Source: Margaritifera margaritifera (Eukaryota > Mollusca > Bivalvia > Unionida > Margaritiferidae). From it: a DNA stretch of 64,000 nucleotides. The notes under the pieces were generated by a model, which searched no databases, was not told where the DNA came from, and worked only from the letters and a program-made list of their open reading frames with translations. Of this stretch, positions 45,931-59,049 are shown piece after piece (position 1 is the first letter of the stretch; every line of letters starts with the position of its first letter). The stretch lies in NCBI GenBank assembly GCA_029931535.1, contig JAQPZY010001688.1, positions 8,593,001 through 8,657,000 on the forward strand, in the 5' to 3' direction. The translations under genes were made by a program, and so were the position numbers.

Positions 45931-46952
45931 ACTATGTAGTACAAACTACTCAGTGTATCTACTAAGAGATTGGAATCTGACTATGTAGTACAAGCTACTC
46001 AGTGTATCTACTAAGAGATTGGAATCTGACTATGTAGTACAAGCTACTCAGTGTATCTACTAAGAGATTGGAATCTGACTATGTAGTACAAGCTACTCAG
46101 TGTATCTACTAAGAGATTGAAATCTGACTATGTAGTACAACCTACTCAGTGTATCTACTAAGAGATTGGAAACTGACTATGTAGTACAAGCTACTCAGTG
46201 TATCTACTAAGAGATTGGAATCTGACTATGTAGTACAAGCTACTCAGTGTATCTACTAAGAGATTGGAATCTGACTATGTAGTACAAGCTACTCAGTGTA
46301 TCTACTAAGAGATTGGAATCTGACTATGTAGTACAAGCTACTCAGTGTATCTACTAAGAGATTGGAATCTGACTATGTAGTACAAGCTACTCAGTGTATC
46401 TACTAAGAGATTGGAATCTGACTATATAGTACAAGCTACTCAGTGTATCTACTAAGAGATTGGAATCTGACTATGTAGTACAAGCTACTCAGTGTATCTA
46501 CTAAGAGATTGGAATCTGACTATGTAGTACAACCTACTCAGTGTATCTACTAAGAGATTGGAATCTGACTATGTAGTACAAACTACTCAGTGTATCTACT
46601 AAGAGATTGGAATCTGACTATGTAGTACAAGCTACTCAGTGTATCTACTAAGAGATTGGAATCTGACTATGAGTACTCAGTGTATCTACTAAGAGATTGG
46701 AATCTGACTATGTAGTACAAGCTACTCAGTGTATCTACTAAGAGATTGGAAACTGACTATATAGTACAAGCTACTCAGTGTATCTACTAAGAGATTGGAA
46801 ACTGACTATGTAGTACAAGCTACTCAGTGTATCTACTAAGAGATTGGAAACTGACTATGTAGTACAAGCTACTCAGTGTATCTACTAAGAGATTGGAATC
46901 TGACTATGTAGTACAAGCTACTCAGTGTATCTACTAAGAGATTTGAAACTGA
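45931..46952. repeat. 49-bp minisatellite, ~21 copies
   Basis: Highly homogeneous units containing TACAAGCTACTCAGTGTATC. One unit near 46668 has a ~10-bp deletion. High identity suggests recent expansion or homogenisation. Confidence 0.97.
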
Positions 46953-47001
46953 GAATGATATGTGTGAAAGGAAATATATGTTAAAAAGGTATATTCCCCA
47001 T

Positions 47002-47203
47002 CCCGGGAGTCGCTGGTAACGCGTCGCCTCGGTAGCTCAGGTGGTAGAGCGTGGGACTCGTAATATAAGGGTCGCGGGTTCGATACCTGCCCAGGCCAGT
47101 CCAAGTCGGCGGTCTCAGAGCGTTCTTAGGAAGGTACTTTGCTCCCATTTCCTTGGCATGATATAGCCAATAATGTGTTTAAAGTGCCGTTAAAAAATAA
47201 AAA
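47002..47203 (+). mobile_element. tRNA-derived SINE with 9-bp TSD
   Basis: A tRNA-like head starts GCCTCGGTAGCTCAGGTGG (A box) and has a CTCGTAA loop (Thr-CGT-like anticodon) and a perfect B box GGGTTCGATACC. The anticodon stem cannot pair, so this is not a functional tRNA. A ~110-bp body follows, and the 3' end is AAAATAAAAA-type. Perfect 9-bp duplications ATTCCCCAT (46993-47001 and 47204-47212) flank it. About 24 bp precede the tRNA-like head. Confidence 0.85.
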
Positions 47204-47212
47204 ATTCCCCAT

Positions 47213-47515
47213 TCCTTATTAACTTGGATGTAGGAAAACATGAAAATAAAGTAAGTGTAACATAAAACACATTCCATTTTATTGTTGATCTCTAGTTGAA
47301 ATTTTGATTGATTTAGTGCAGAATTGTAGCAGTGGCTGATATGACGTCATCTTGAACCATTCTACTCAGTCATTGTTGACTGACACTCTTAAATATACAC
47401 TAGAAATGGTCATGCAGATCATTTGAATTACCTTTGTACACACTAATCTTAATAAGCACACTGTTACACGTTCAACATGAAAAAAACGTTCATCCTTGTT
47501 TAGAATTATTTGAGA
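47213..47515. other. Gene-free stretch
   Basis: Spacer between the SINE and the 71-bp array. Confidence 0.5.
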
Positions 47516-48088
47516 TCAGAATTGCATCTATCGTCACATTTACTTAAGGATACAGGATCTGATTATACCTACAGCTGCTTTGTTAGGTACAGAATCATCT
47601 ATTGTCACATTTACTTGAGGATACAGGATCTAATTATACATAAAGCTGATTTGTCAGGTACAGAATTGCATCTATCATCACATTTACTTGAGGATACAGG
47701 ATCTAATTATACCTACAGCTGATTTGTCAGGTACAGAATCATCTATTGTCACATTTACTTGAGGATACAGGATCTAATTATACCTACACCTGATTTGTCA
47801 GGTACAGAATCATCTATCATCACATTTACTTGAGGATACAGGATCTAATTATACCTACAGCTGATTTGTCAGGTACAGAATCATCTATTGTCACATTTAC
47901 TTGAGGATACAGGATCTAATTATACCTACAGCTGATTTGTTAGGTACAGAATCATCTATCATCACATTTACTTGAGGATACAAGGATCTAGTTATACCTA
48001 CAGCTGATTTGTCAGGTACAGAATCATCTATCATCACATTTACTTGAGGATACATGATCTGATTGTACCTACAGCTGATCTGTCAGGG
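47516..48088. repeat. 71-bp minisatellite, ~8 copies
   Basis: Units containing CACATTTACTTGAGGATACA with minor substitutions and small indels. Confidence 0.96.
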
Positions 48089-48167
48089 CAGTTAGGCACA
48101 TACAAGCTGTATGAACTTTAAAAATCCAGAAATGCTATTTTCATATTGAATTAGCTCACGTACGGTG

Positions 48168-48360
48168 AAATCTGTGACCTATGGCACGTTGCTTTATTTA
48201 CAGTTCAACTTCTCCGAAAAATGATGGATATCATATGACAAGAACTTCACTGTAAAATACATTTGATTAACATACGGTTTATTTAGATTTGGGAATAGTG
48301 TAAAGTTCAGTACCGAAATTTACATAATATGTACTGAAAATTATTGTGTACTGATTCCAT
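48168..48360 (+). repeat. Dispersed repeat, copy 2
   Basis: Partner of 42177-42374, lying just downstream of the 71-bp array. Confidence 0.65.
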
Positions 48361-49294
48361 TTTGACATCAGTGCCTTTTAATCTTATCTAAGTTATACGA
48401 ATCAGCAATTACTAAAAGTAGAAAAATATTTCCCTGATTTATCTCGAAAACCGCCCAGCAAAATCTCGTAAACTGGACAGTCCGAAAGAATCATACTTGC
48501 CCAGATCACTTGGTCAATACCTCTTGAATTGGACTATTCAACTGATGTCAGACTGGTGATCGATCTCAGGCCTATTTGGGACATTTCTTCTATAATGGTT
48601 GAAAAGATATAGTTCTACGTGGTTCCTGATGTATATATGCATATTTATACCTGTATCTATACAAATCTATGTTGTAAATAATTTTCCTTTTAATCTCAAT
48701 ACACAGCAGACTGTATCCAAATTTTAATACATGTATTTGCATGGTTGGTGACTGGACTTATATAAGTATCGCCCATTAAGAAACAACTAAATTCTTTTTT
48801 GACAATTAATTTATCAGCTTACAATATTTATATTTCGCTTTTTTTAAAAGAATTTTCACAAACAAATTACCACGAATCTGAATGAAACATATAATTATGC
48901 CCAACTTATACTAGCCTTGAAAGACACGGCAGCCCAATATAGCAATGTCCTAAATTGAATAACAAACCAATCAATAAGTACATGCAGTGTTATTAACGCG
49001 CGTTAATATTTACTCATGACTGTGAAGAGTGTCAATCAGTTGAGTTGAAAACCAGATCAAACGAGCAGCAATGATAATGCAGATACGAGAGGAAAATCAC
49101 TACCGTACGTACAATCACAGTAGAGTTCATGTATGAAACATACCCAGCTGTGAATAGCATAGAAAAAGATGCGTGACGGTAGATCCGTGTCGCTGCTTTT
49201 CGAAGTTGACTGCTCGTTATGTTATACACAGATACATACAGTAAATGTACTACTGTTGTGCTGAAGACGTGAATTTGCAAGTGTTCCAAAGGAA
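48361..49294. other. Gene-free stretch
   Basis: No gene recognised. Confidence 0.5.
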
Positions 49295-49517
49295 GTGGGG
49301 GACGAGGAGTTGCGGAGGATGGTTTGGTTTGGTTTTGTGCCGTTAAATGCCATTTGTCAACACACGATACATGGCGGCCAACGGGAAGCTACTGGCAAGC
49401 TTTTTCAAATACCCACGTTGACCGAGCCGAGATTCGAACTCACGCGGACAGAGGTGAGATGTGTGAGTGATCTGTAAAAGCGAGCGCCGTAGCCCACTCG
49501 GCCACACGGGGCCCCAA
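49295..49517 (-). mobile_element. tRNA-derived SINE
   Basis: The minus strand reads GGCCCCGTGTGGCCGAGTGG (Leu/Ser-type A box), then CGTGAGTTCGAATCTCGGC (B box). A body follows with CTTGCCAGTAGCTTCCCGTT, and it ends with AACGGCACAAAACCAAACC. The tRNA folding is degraded. No target duplication was verified. Confidence 0.7.
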
Positions 49518-49634
49518 GGACAGGACTAGGCATCTGCACCATTTGCTTCATTTAAAGAAACTGGAGTCAGGCTTGAATTTAAAGCTTAGAATCCCACAAT
49601 CTGATTAGAAGAAATATAATTCTAACCTAAGTTC

Positions 49635-49637
<3 letters not shown>

Positions 49638-49724
<87 letters not shown>
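49638..49724. repeat. (TA)n microsatellite
   Basis: About 43 TA units with one C interruption. Confidence 0.97.
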
Positions 49725-49727
<3 letters not shown>

Positions 49728-50894
49728 AAAGTCTCAAAATAAAATGTAGGCTACGTTGCATATATGTACGTATTAAAGTTAACAGCATGAAATAAGTGTA
49801 AGTATTTAAATGGTCATATTGTGTTTTGAATTGCGTTACGTTGTGGTGTGCTCATAAAATGGGGATACATTTCAGGGACAAAATATTCCAATTGTGATCA
49901 AATTTCTATTCAATTACACGCTTGTATTGTTGAAAGAATCTAGATTTGATCAGTCACGACACATAGCGGGTTATCTCCATTTTAGGGTATTACATACCAC
50001 TTTCACCATGAATGGAATAAGACAGTGACGAGAGATTTCTATTACAGAGCTCGATTTTCTTTTATTTGGACGGGCGTTAACTTACCACGGTTTTGTGAAG
50101 TGACAATTGTTGTTATAATGGAAATGGCATATTGAGCTGTGGGGAGGAAGATTATGTTGTATACCGATATACTATTGATACGGACTCTCTTTTTTTATCA
50201 AATAGGTGTAATGATGAGTCTTGATAACAACACACCTTTAAAATTATGAGAGTGAAATTCTATTCGAAATTTTCAACTTCACGTCGGACATTTACGCTAA
50301 CTTGTGCAGTATTCAATACAGAATCAATTAGACGATTACACAATTTTTGATATATTCTTTATACTTTCTGTTGTATTTTTCAAAATGTGCATCTGCTGTT
50401 TCTAAAACTTAAGTGGAAATAAAAATTACTGTGCATCCAAAATTTACTCGACGCAGCATTTCCATGACTTGTAAATCATGGTCCATTACGTGTTTATAAT
50501 AAGTATTCAATGAACACTGTTAAGTAAACTTACCCACACGCGTTGTGGATTTTATGTTGTTTTAATCTCTTGCTTGTAAAGGTATGGAGGGGATCACCTC
50601 CATAAATTTATGCATATATATTTTCTATTAATATACGATGTATATTCTAATTTGAATTATGGTATGCTTGCGTTTTCTTTTTATGTAGGATGTGATTTCT
50701 CAGTTGCATCTATACGTCTGAGTCATTTTTGTCTAAATTTGATATGTATAATATTGGAATACCACTATTTCATATCTTCTGATACCATGTGAACAATTAC
50801 ATGTTCTTATTTGTAATGCTACAGACGTCAACATTTTTGAATTTCATTATTCCAACGCTGGATTTCCTCTCGCATTCTAACTATACATTTGATA
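49725..50894. other. Gene-free stretch
   Basis: AT-rich. Short hydrophobic ORFs near 50.6-50.8 kb have no motif. Confidence 0.5.
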
Positions 50895-51018
50895 CAGTGG
50901 CGTTGCAACCGCCCAAGCAACCCCCGCAACTGCGGGGAGGGGGGAGGCCCAGTGCACAAAATTCTCATAAAACAACTTTCTTTTTTGGGAGAGCCTAGAA
51001 TTTCTTGCAACGCTACTG
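50895..51018. mobile_element. hAT-like MITE
   Basis: The left end CAGTGGCGTTGCAA is the near-perfect inverted partner of the right end TTGCAACGCTACTG. The GC-rich interior (CCCAAGCAACCCCCGCAACT) also occurs at 52500-52580. CAGTGGCG termini are typical of hAT elements. The flanks ATTTGATA and ATTTTTTG match only partly, so the target duplication is uncertain. Confidence 0.75.
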
Positions 51019-52499
51019 ATTTTTTGACATATGTTATAACCATAACGGTAAAAACAAAATAGCATTGTGGAAGTTACAATCTAGTATATCGAAATTTGAA
51101 GTCAGACTTTGACGTAATGCAAGTTGGAATAATGTAATCAGTGCCATCTATTTTCATACTGAATTTATTGCAGTAATGACCCGTTATGACAACAGATGGC
51201 GCTGTTACGTTTCTCAACGAAAACGATAACTGCACTGTACTATGCAAAACGATAACACTAAAAATAGTTTCATCATTTCTGGCAACCGTTTATATTGTCA
51301 GTTATTTTTGTTATCGTTTCTGGAATATATGCAAGTTGCCATGAACAACAGAAATACTTTACAGCATGTATGAAACAAAGAAAGAAATAAAAAAAAAGTA
51401 GGAAGGAGTACAGATAGCTCGTGAAGTTAATCTCTTTAAAAAAAATCAATCGGATACCAAGGCAAAGCATTAAATATTCTATGACAAACACACATCTGAT
51501 TTATAAACAACTTAGGATAAGATTCTATGTTGCCTAAGAAACAAAACAACAACAACAGTAAATGAAATATGTGCTTGCCGGGTCTTTGGATTTTCCTAAA
51601 TTTTGCGACTGTCCGTTTTATCATTTCGGGAATATCTTTCGTCGTCGTTGTATCCTTGAAATCAATGTGGTGACAGTATGTTTTATTATAAAAGTGTACC
51701 CCGCTTGCAGAAATCGGCTGCTTATGCTTTAACAAAGTTTAACTACGGCAATGGCGTATATGCTTGAATAGGATAATGAATATGCTGTCTTATAGTAGAA
51801 TCAGAAATAGATATACAGTTTGAAAAACATATTTTTGAGTCATATGTTTGATGCATTTCCTCCTGTCTAGGCGATCTGGACCAAGGTTTATTGATTGTGT
51901 GTGCACCTTTGGTCGGTTATATTAAAGATTCTAAAATGACGCATCCACTGATCCCGGATTCGACCTACAGGTCCTGATTGACTTGCCGTGTTTCGCCTGA
52001 TAAAAATAACCTATTTATTTCTATAGCGATCTCAGTGCAACTATATTCACCAAATGACTTACTTTTCTTTAAAATTACATAAAAAGTATTTATTTATTGA
52101 TTGATTAATTGATTGATTTATTTATTGACAAACACACTACAATCAGATAAGTATTCGATATAAACACATATATACATATACATGTATAACGGGATTAAAT
52201 TATACCTTCCTTCTGTCCAACTGTCCGTCCGCTCTGTCTGTTAGTATATCTCCTCCTAAATCACCGGCCGGAAATTGTTGACGGTATGGTAAATATATGT
52301 AAAAGGATAACCGCGTTTTTAGCTTTCTCCTGCTGGTCGGGAGAATGTCAAAGGTCACATGTACACGAGTCTACATTACAGTGACGTTTCCTGATTTTGT
52401 TTAAACCAACATTTATAAATCCAGTTCTTGCTAATAGATTTAAAACTGGGACCTAAGAGTCGCAGTTTGGGAAAAGGGGCTGGGATTATCAAGAGGGTC
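51019..52499. other. Gene-free stretch
   Basis: No gene. A possible degraded tRNA-like segment lies near 51.95 kb (GGATTCGACC), too weak to call. Confidence 0.5.
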
Positions 52500-52580
52500 C
52501 AGTCGCGTAGCAACAGCCCAAGCAACCCCCGCAACTGCGGAAGGGGGGGGGGCAGTGGGGGCCCAAAGTTCAACTAAGAG
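52500..52580 (+). mobile_element. Fragment of the same hAT-like MITE family
   Basis: It starts CAGTCGCGTAGCAACAGCCC and shares AAGCAACCCCCGCAACTGCGG (positions 52519-52540) with the element at 50895. No right terminus was found. Confidence 0.6.
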
Positions 52581-52848
52581 GGTGTAAAATGTGATAGTTT
52601 CAAATAAGGCAATATTTAATAAAACGTGTAGGGATTTGAGATAGCGAGCTAACACAGTTGTTCTAGTTGCCATTTCTCAACTTACGCACACATCCAGACT
52701 CAATGAAACTATATTTTATTTTATTTTGTTTTATTTTACTTTTCTGGATGTTCATAAAAACTCCGATTATAAGATAAGAAAGTATTTTTATTTTTCGGAT
52801 ATTTTTGACAAATCAGTACACCATTTGCAACATCACAACCGCCTAATG

Positions 52849-52954
<106 letters not shown>

Positions 52955-53083
52955 GGAAAAACCGAGTGGGCTTTGGATTAGTGAAGAGACAAAGACCAGT
53001 TATCAAAATTATACCTTTATTTATAATGTATATATGTACGGAAATGAATTCGGTCCTACTCAGACATATGCAATTCTGATGCT

Positions 53084-53222
53084 CCTAGCTAAAAAAAATC
53101 ATATTTCGATCTAGTACTGAGTTTAGATTAAACAAGTAGTCTACCTTACAGTCACCCCTAGCTATAAAATCATATCTTGATCTAGTACTGACTTTAGATT
53201 AAACAAGTAGTCTACCCTACAA
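53084..53222. repeat. 73-bp direct duplication
   Basis: Two adjacent copies containing TTAGATTAAACAAGTAGTCT. Confidence 0.9.
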
Positions 53223-53484
53223 TTAGTTTAGACACGCACTAAATACTTCTATTTCAATAACATCCTGAATTCATTATCAAGTATTGAGATGTTTTTGTTT
53301 TTTCCCCCTCCACTTTATCCAGTTAACTATATACATTAGCTTGTACATGTAACAAACATGGATTATAGATTCCTTTCCCGTCTGCCAAAGGACCCGCGGG
53401 GCACCTAATTTCCGTGCCGACACAGGTTGAAGCATGAACCGTCAAAGCCTCAGATGCCGAGCCGGGCTAACACCACTGGTTCCA

Positions 53485-53552
53485 GCCAGGGCAAGCGCAA
53501 GGGTATTTGGCGCCCTAGCGAACCTTCAGCCTTGCACCCCCTCCCTCAAATG
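53485..53552 (+). mobile_element. Possible DNA-transposon terminus
   Basis: CAGGGCAAGCGCAAGGGTAT followed by TTGGCGCCCTAGCGAACCTT resembles the GC-rich end of widespread animal DNA transposons. No inverted partner was found. Confidence 0.35.
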
Positions 53553-55359
53553 AACTTCCGAAAATGAATATTGTGTTTTAGTATGAATAAAAATTCTTCA
53601 TCTGTTTTTCTCTTTCTATTTTTAGACGCTTATCGTCTTCTTTTTTACGCTATTTGTATTTCTTTTCATTCATGCAGTTTTTTGCCGCCACCCTCCCCCC
53701 ACCCCCCTTCCAATGGTTGCAACCACTTTAACCGGAGTCAGGTAGAAACATACATATCTGACCCGTGTAATACATGAACCATCAACTCTGGCGTGTTTTG
53801 GTGTAAGTGCAAACACCACTATACGTGATATGTATGTGTACACAAGAAAAGAACTGGTTAAACATTAAAACTGTTTTTCATGAAGAACGACTATATGAAA
53901 TTACATGATAACCACGTTCATACATGGATCTATCCACAACAAGAATAATCACACGGGATTATAAAAAGCTAGAATATTTCTCATCGTTTACTATATACAA
54001 CATACATAATTAAATCCAGCTTGTCAATTCAGATAAAAATAATACGACTGTTACCTGAAATAAACTATATTAAATATGTCAGCATTGTGTTATGTGGAAT
54101 TGTCTGAACTAATGGGAATTTAAGATAAATTCCGAAACATTTAACGCAACAAACTGTTCTATGAAACACAGATGATAGAAAGAAAAGAAAAACATGTACA
54201 AACATTACATACCTCTACCACTAAAAGATGGCTATCATGCTGAAGACAGCCTCCTGATAAAGCGTCTATGTAAGATAATTATACAAGAAAATTAGCACTC
54301 TAAATACTTTACGTGGCGGAAACCACAGTAGGAAAACACGAGGTATATGACTTCCTAATGCTGGCACTTTGCACGTGCCGCAGTAAATCGGTTGCCCAGG
54401 TGAATAAAACTAACTATATTGCAAGCTTTATGCGGAACTAAAACATACACCATGGTTAATGATGTACGCTGCAATGGTACCCATACAATATTTACATTAA
54501 AATGCAATAGAATGGCAACCTTGTGCACACCACCCCTCCTCCCTCTCTGTTTCTCTGTCTCTGTCTCTATCTCTCTCTCCCACGCACTTGGTACAGACTA
54601 TTGTATTATCATGGATGACAACTGTGTGAAATATTTTGTGAAATACTTTCTTTCCTCCTACCGATGACTCCCAAAGCATAGAATGTTGCCATAATTTCTA
54701 AGTCGTTCGCCTGTGTTATTGAGTAGCCCATTCCGATTATGCAACAAGTTGCAAGTTGGTTGAAAGTGACTCGAAGTTTTGGTAGGAGTTAGTAAGTTTG
54801 GAGATAATTTGGAAATAATTTGATTTTATATTAAAAGTATCTCAGAGTATCTTGATGTAGTTTTAGTTTACCTAACGAATCAGTAATAGTCATCTCGTCG
54901 TAGTGCAAAGCACAAGGTTCCCGGGGTATGTTGCATAGTTGACAGTCTTATAAATTGTTTCCTCGTATATCTCAGTAAACTTAATTCATCTTCATTATTT
55001 ACTATGTAGTTTAACATCGTTGTTATATGTGATTTTTATTTTCAACAGTTCCAAATAAACTTCATTGCAACAGCGAATCGGTAGACCAATATTCTGACGA
55101 TAGACCGGATATGACTTAGTGACGACACAGTTATATCCATCATTGGTGTCTCTCGTATCCCAGACATCTACGCGAATGTAAATCAGATCTTTCTAACGGT
55201 TCGGTAGATTTGCGTAAACATTGGGTATATCTTTCCACTCACTTAGTGTATTTATTCAAAGATTCAAAACACTTATAAAAAATAGAGTTCGTTTTCCTTT
55301 TAACTGAATTTTTTGAAATAAATGTCTTGCTAAATGTAAACTTTCAAAAACTGACATTT
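53553..55359. other. Gene-free stretch
   Basis: No gene recognised. The short ORF 54419-54667 has no motif. Confidence 0.5.
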
Positions 55360-55450
55360 CATAAAAGAAAGAAATTAAACAAGGTCCTAATTCCGCATGA
55401 TTGTTGTAAGAAATTTAACAAGGTCCTAATTCTGCATGATTGTTGTACGA
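55360..55450. repeat. ~39-bp direct duplication
   Basis: Two adjacent copies containing ACAAGGTCCTAATTC and GCATGATTGTTGTA. Confidence 0.85.
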
Positions 55451-56106
55451 AATAAGATTGTAATTCTTATTTATTTACTTATTCATTGCTATAAACAAAA
55501 AATGAACAATATTTGCATACTGCTAGGTGTTCATTTAGTCTCACAAACTAATTAAACACCCTTGTGTCATAAATGTTTCACAGATTAATTTTGAATCTAT
55601 CACGTGCTACTGTCATGTATATTGAATTTATAATATGTGTCCATGAGGTAAGTTGTAATTTAGTGGCCATTTTGTAAACAACATATTTACTGCATTTGAG
55701 TTCAAGGTCAGTCTTGTTTTACATAGGATTTAACAATTAGATTGGAATTTTCCATGTCTTGATGCTAGGTACGCACAGTTACTCATAATCTAGAATATTC
55801 TGTAAAGTGACTTATCCTTTCATTTATACAGGTTTGGTAAACAAGATTTCATTCCTATACTAAACTTAATATTATTAATATTAAGGAATTTATTTTAGTA
55901 ATCAGGTGTTACAGTTGTGAAAATCAGAGCAAATTCAGTGAGAGGAATTATTTATTTGAAATATTCATTGGAATTACTAAAAATTCTCATTTTCATTTTG
56001 GAATTTTCACTTTAATTGTCTTGAAATAAATTGCTTGTTGATTTTATTTACGTTGTTGGTTTCACTTTCTTTCTGTTACATTATTTTAAAACTTAGAGTC
56101 GTCACA
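55440..56106 (-). repeat. LTR-like dispersed repeat, copy 2
   Basis: The minus strand begins TGTGACGACTCTAAGTTTTA and aligns patchily with 26460-27060. The distal end is not defined. Confidence 0.4.
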
Positions 56107-56238
56107 CTACTCTCTTGGAAAAAGTTTTTTTGCGCAATCAATGCAGTTGTTATGTTGGCCATTAATTTCATCAGAGACGAACTTACTAATAAAGGTTCCT
56201 GATTTTTTTATATACACGTATATCGAAATGCCAGAATG

Positions 56239-56296
56239 TGTGTGTGCGTGTGTGTGTGTGTGTGTGTGAGAAAGAGAGAGAGAGAGAGAGAGAGAG
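56239..56296. repeat. (GT)n(GA)n compound microsatellite
   Basis: A short GT run followed by a GA run. Confidence 0.93.
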
Positions 56297-57476
56297 GAGG
56301 GGGGAAGCGGGAGGGCAGTGTTGAACTTAAAAAAGAATGTTTTCTATATTTTCAATTTCCCTGATAACTAATTTGCGACTTTATCCTCAATTTAAGAAGT
56401 TTATTTTTTTTTAAATCGTAAGATAAACTTATATACAACTCCGGAACAAATAAGCATTGATACTATATTATTTGAAAGCGAATGTTGTACTTATTTATCA
56501 AATTACCGAGAGAGGGCAGGCCTACCATCCTCAGGTTCTTGTGGATCATATCGGATCCGTAGATTAGTGCTCCATGATATAAATCCGCAATATACATGAC
56601 CCAAGGTCAATGTTTTCAGTCAGATTCGCCATCTGTGGTCGTAATGGACAATTTTCACTGTCTTTAATCGGAGCATCCTCGGTCTTGTCTCCTATGATAT
56701 GAGCATATCGAGAACGAAGATAAGGTGTTCAGCCAAGAACACCTTGAAGCATTACAGGTTACTCTGATATATTTGAGTATATTCATTTGAAATGATCATC
56801 AATTTAGTTCAAAGAGTCAAATTTGTATTTTTTTTCTCCCCTTTTTAATAAATGCGTTTGTCGACAATCTCACCTCACTGCACCCAACAGGTCATTATAT
56901 CCTACATTATATTTATTTATTTTACTGAGTGAGATTTCGTTTAAAATAAGGATATGCAGTTAGTATATTCATACAGTTAGTATATTCATACCGTATGTTT
57001 TACTTCGTTTATTATTGTATATACGATTACTCTGTATGACATTTAATCAAGGAAGGAAGGTGCGTCAGATGTGGATCCATACAAAATATTGCCAGACACA
57101 ACGACGATGATAGCTCTGTATTCCTCATGTTTTCTTGAGGGAATAATTTTTCCTTTCAAACAATTTTATTTACTTATCCCTTCTTTTTTATACACTATTT
57201 GATGTATATTCTTCCTTACTGAATTGACAGAGAGATGTGTTTCTCGCAGCAAACATCAATGTTTTTTCTTTAACCGTATTCCCATGTCTTCACTACTAAT
57301 AACTCAAACAGCCGATGATGTTAAATAGAGGAAATGGATTCATTATGTAATTTCATTTTGTACAATCCAACTGGCTTGCAAGTTTGTTTTGATGATGCAA
57401 GTCATACTCGCTCGAGTTTGTCGCCCCGAGGATGGTTTGGGTTGGTGGTGATGGTGGTGGTGGTGTGTGTATGTTG
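56297..57476. other. Gene-free stretch
   Basis: No gene recognised. A duplicated TACAGTTAGTATATTCATAC-type unit lies at ~56955-56995. Confidence 0.5.
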
Positions 57477-57655
57477 CTTGTTTGTTTGTTTGTTTTACAG
57501 CACATCAACACAAGTAGGTTATTTTGTGCCGATGTTTCAAGTAGAGTGCCTTGCCGAAGAACACACCATGATAGCCGACCCAGGCTGGTCCTACGGTAGT
57601 ATTCGAACTCGTACCCATTCGAATGATCTTTTGATTAGCCTTTTAAAACGTCGCC
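57477..57655 (-). mobile_element. tRNA-derived SINE with (CAAA)n tail
   Basis: The minus strand has a B-box-like GAGTTCGAATACT (57603-57615), a body containing GGTCGGCTATCATGGTGTG, and ends in an (AAAC)n-type tail at 57481-57500. The body resembles that of the SINE at 8221-8345. The plus-strand ORF over it is an artefact. Confidence 0.6.
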
Positions 57656-57873
57656 ATCTAATTTAAAACAATAAATCGATTTGACTCAGTCTCGTGGAAG
57701 AAATAGAGAATGGTGTATAAAACGAGGATTTTGATCGATTGCAAGACCTTGGAATATGTTCAGACTAGTCTCTATCCGGACAAGTGGGCATACACAGTTC
57801 GTCCGTAAGTTACCTATGTATCCGTCGCTCTGACAGTATGTACGCCAGACACATTTGCACTGTTCAACGTCAC

Positions 57874-58804
<931 letters not shown>

Positions 58805-58809
58805 CTAAG

Positions 58810-58872
58810 GCTGAGACATAACAAGTGAAGGAAATCGAACCGGGTGCTGAATCAATTGAAAACGTCAAGTTT

Positions 58873-58910
<38 letters not shown>

Positions 58911-58937
58911 ACATAACAAGTGAAGGAAATCAAATCT

Positions 58938-59002
<65 letters not shown>
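58810..59002. repeat. Inverted (CT)n-(GA)n pair with a duplicated 26-bp flank
   Basis: (CT)n at 58873-58907 is followed, after a ~33-bp spacer, by (GA)n at 58941-59002. The two can pair into a hairpin. The 26-bp segment starting CTGAGACATAACAAGTGAAG occurs both before the CT run (58811) and in the spacer (58905). Confidence 0.93.
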
Positions 59003-59006
<4 letters not shown>

Positions 59007-59049
59007 TAAAAGATAAATATGCAATAATTTAAACATTTCTAATCATGAA

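Noticed and set aside
47026..47098. Functional tRNA-Thr gene
   Set aside because: The boxes are good but the anticodon stem cannot pair, and the segment is part of a SINE with body, tail and target duplication.
47190..49320. Shared SINE tail GTGCCGTTAAA at 47.19 and 49.31 kb
   Set aside because: The 11-mer is in opposite orientation relative to the two SINE heads, so it is not a common tail. Probably coincidence.
57334..57666. 110-codon ORF with a Val-rich hydrophobic segment
   Set aside because: Covers a GT-rich tract, a (TTTG)n tail and the antisense of a SINE. No independent support.
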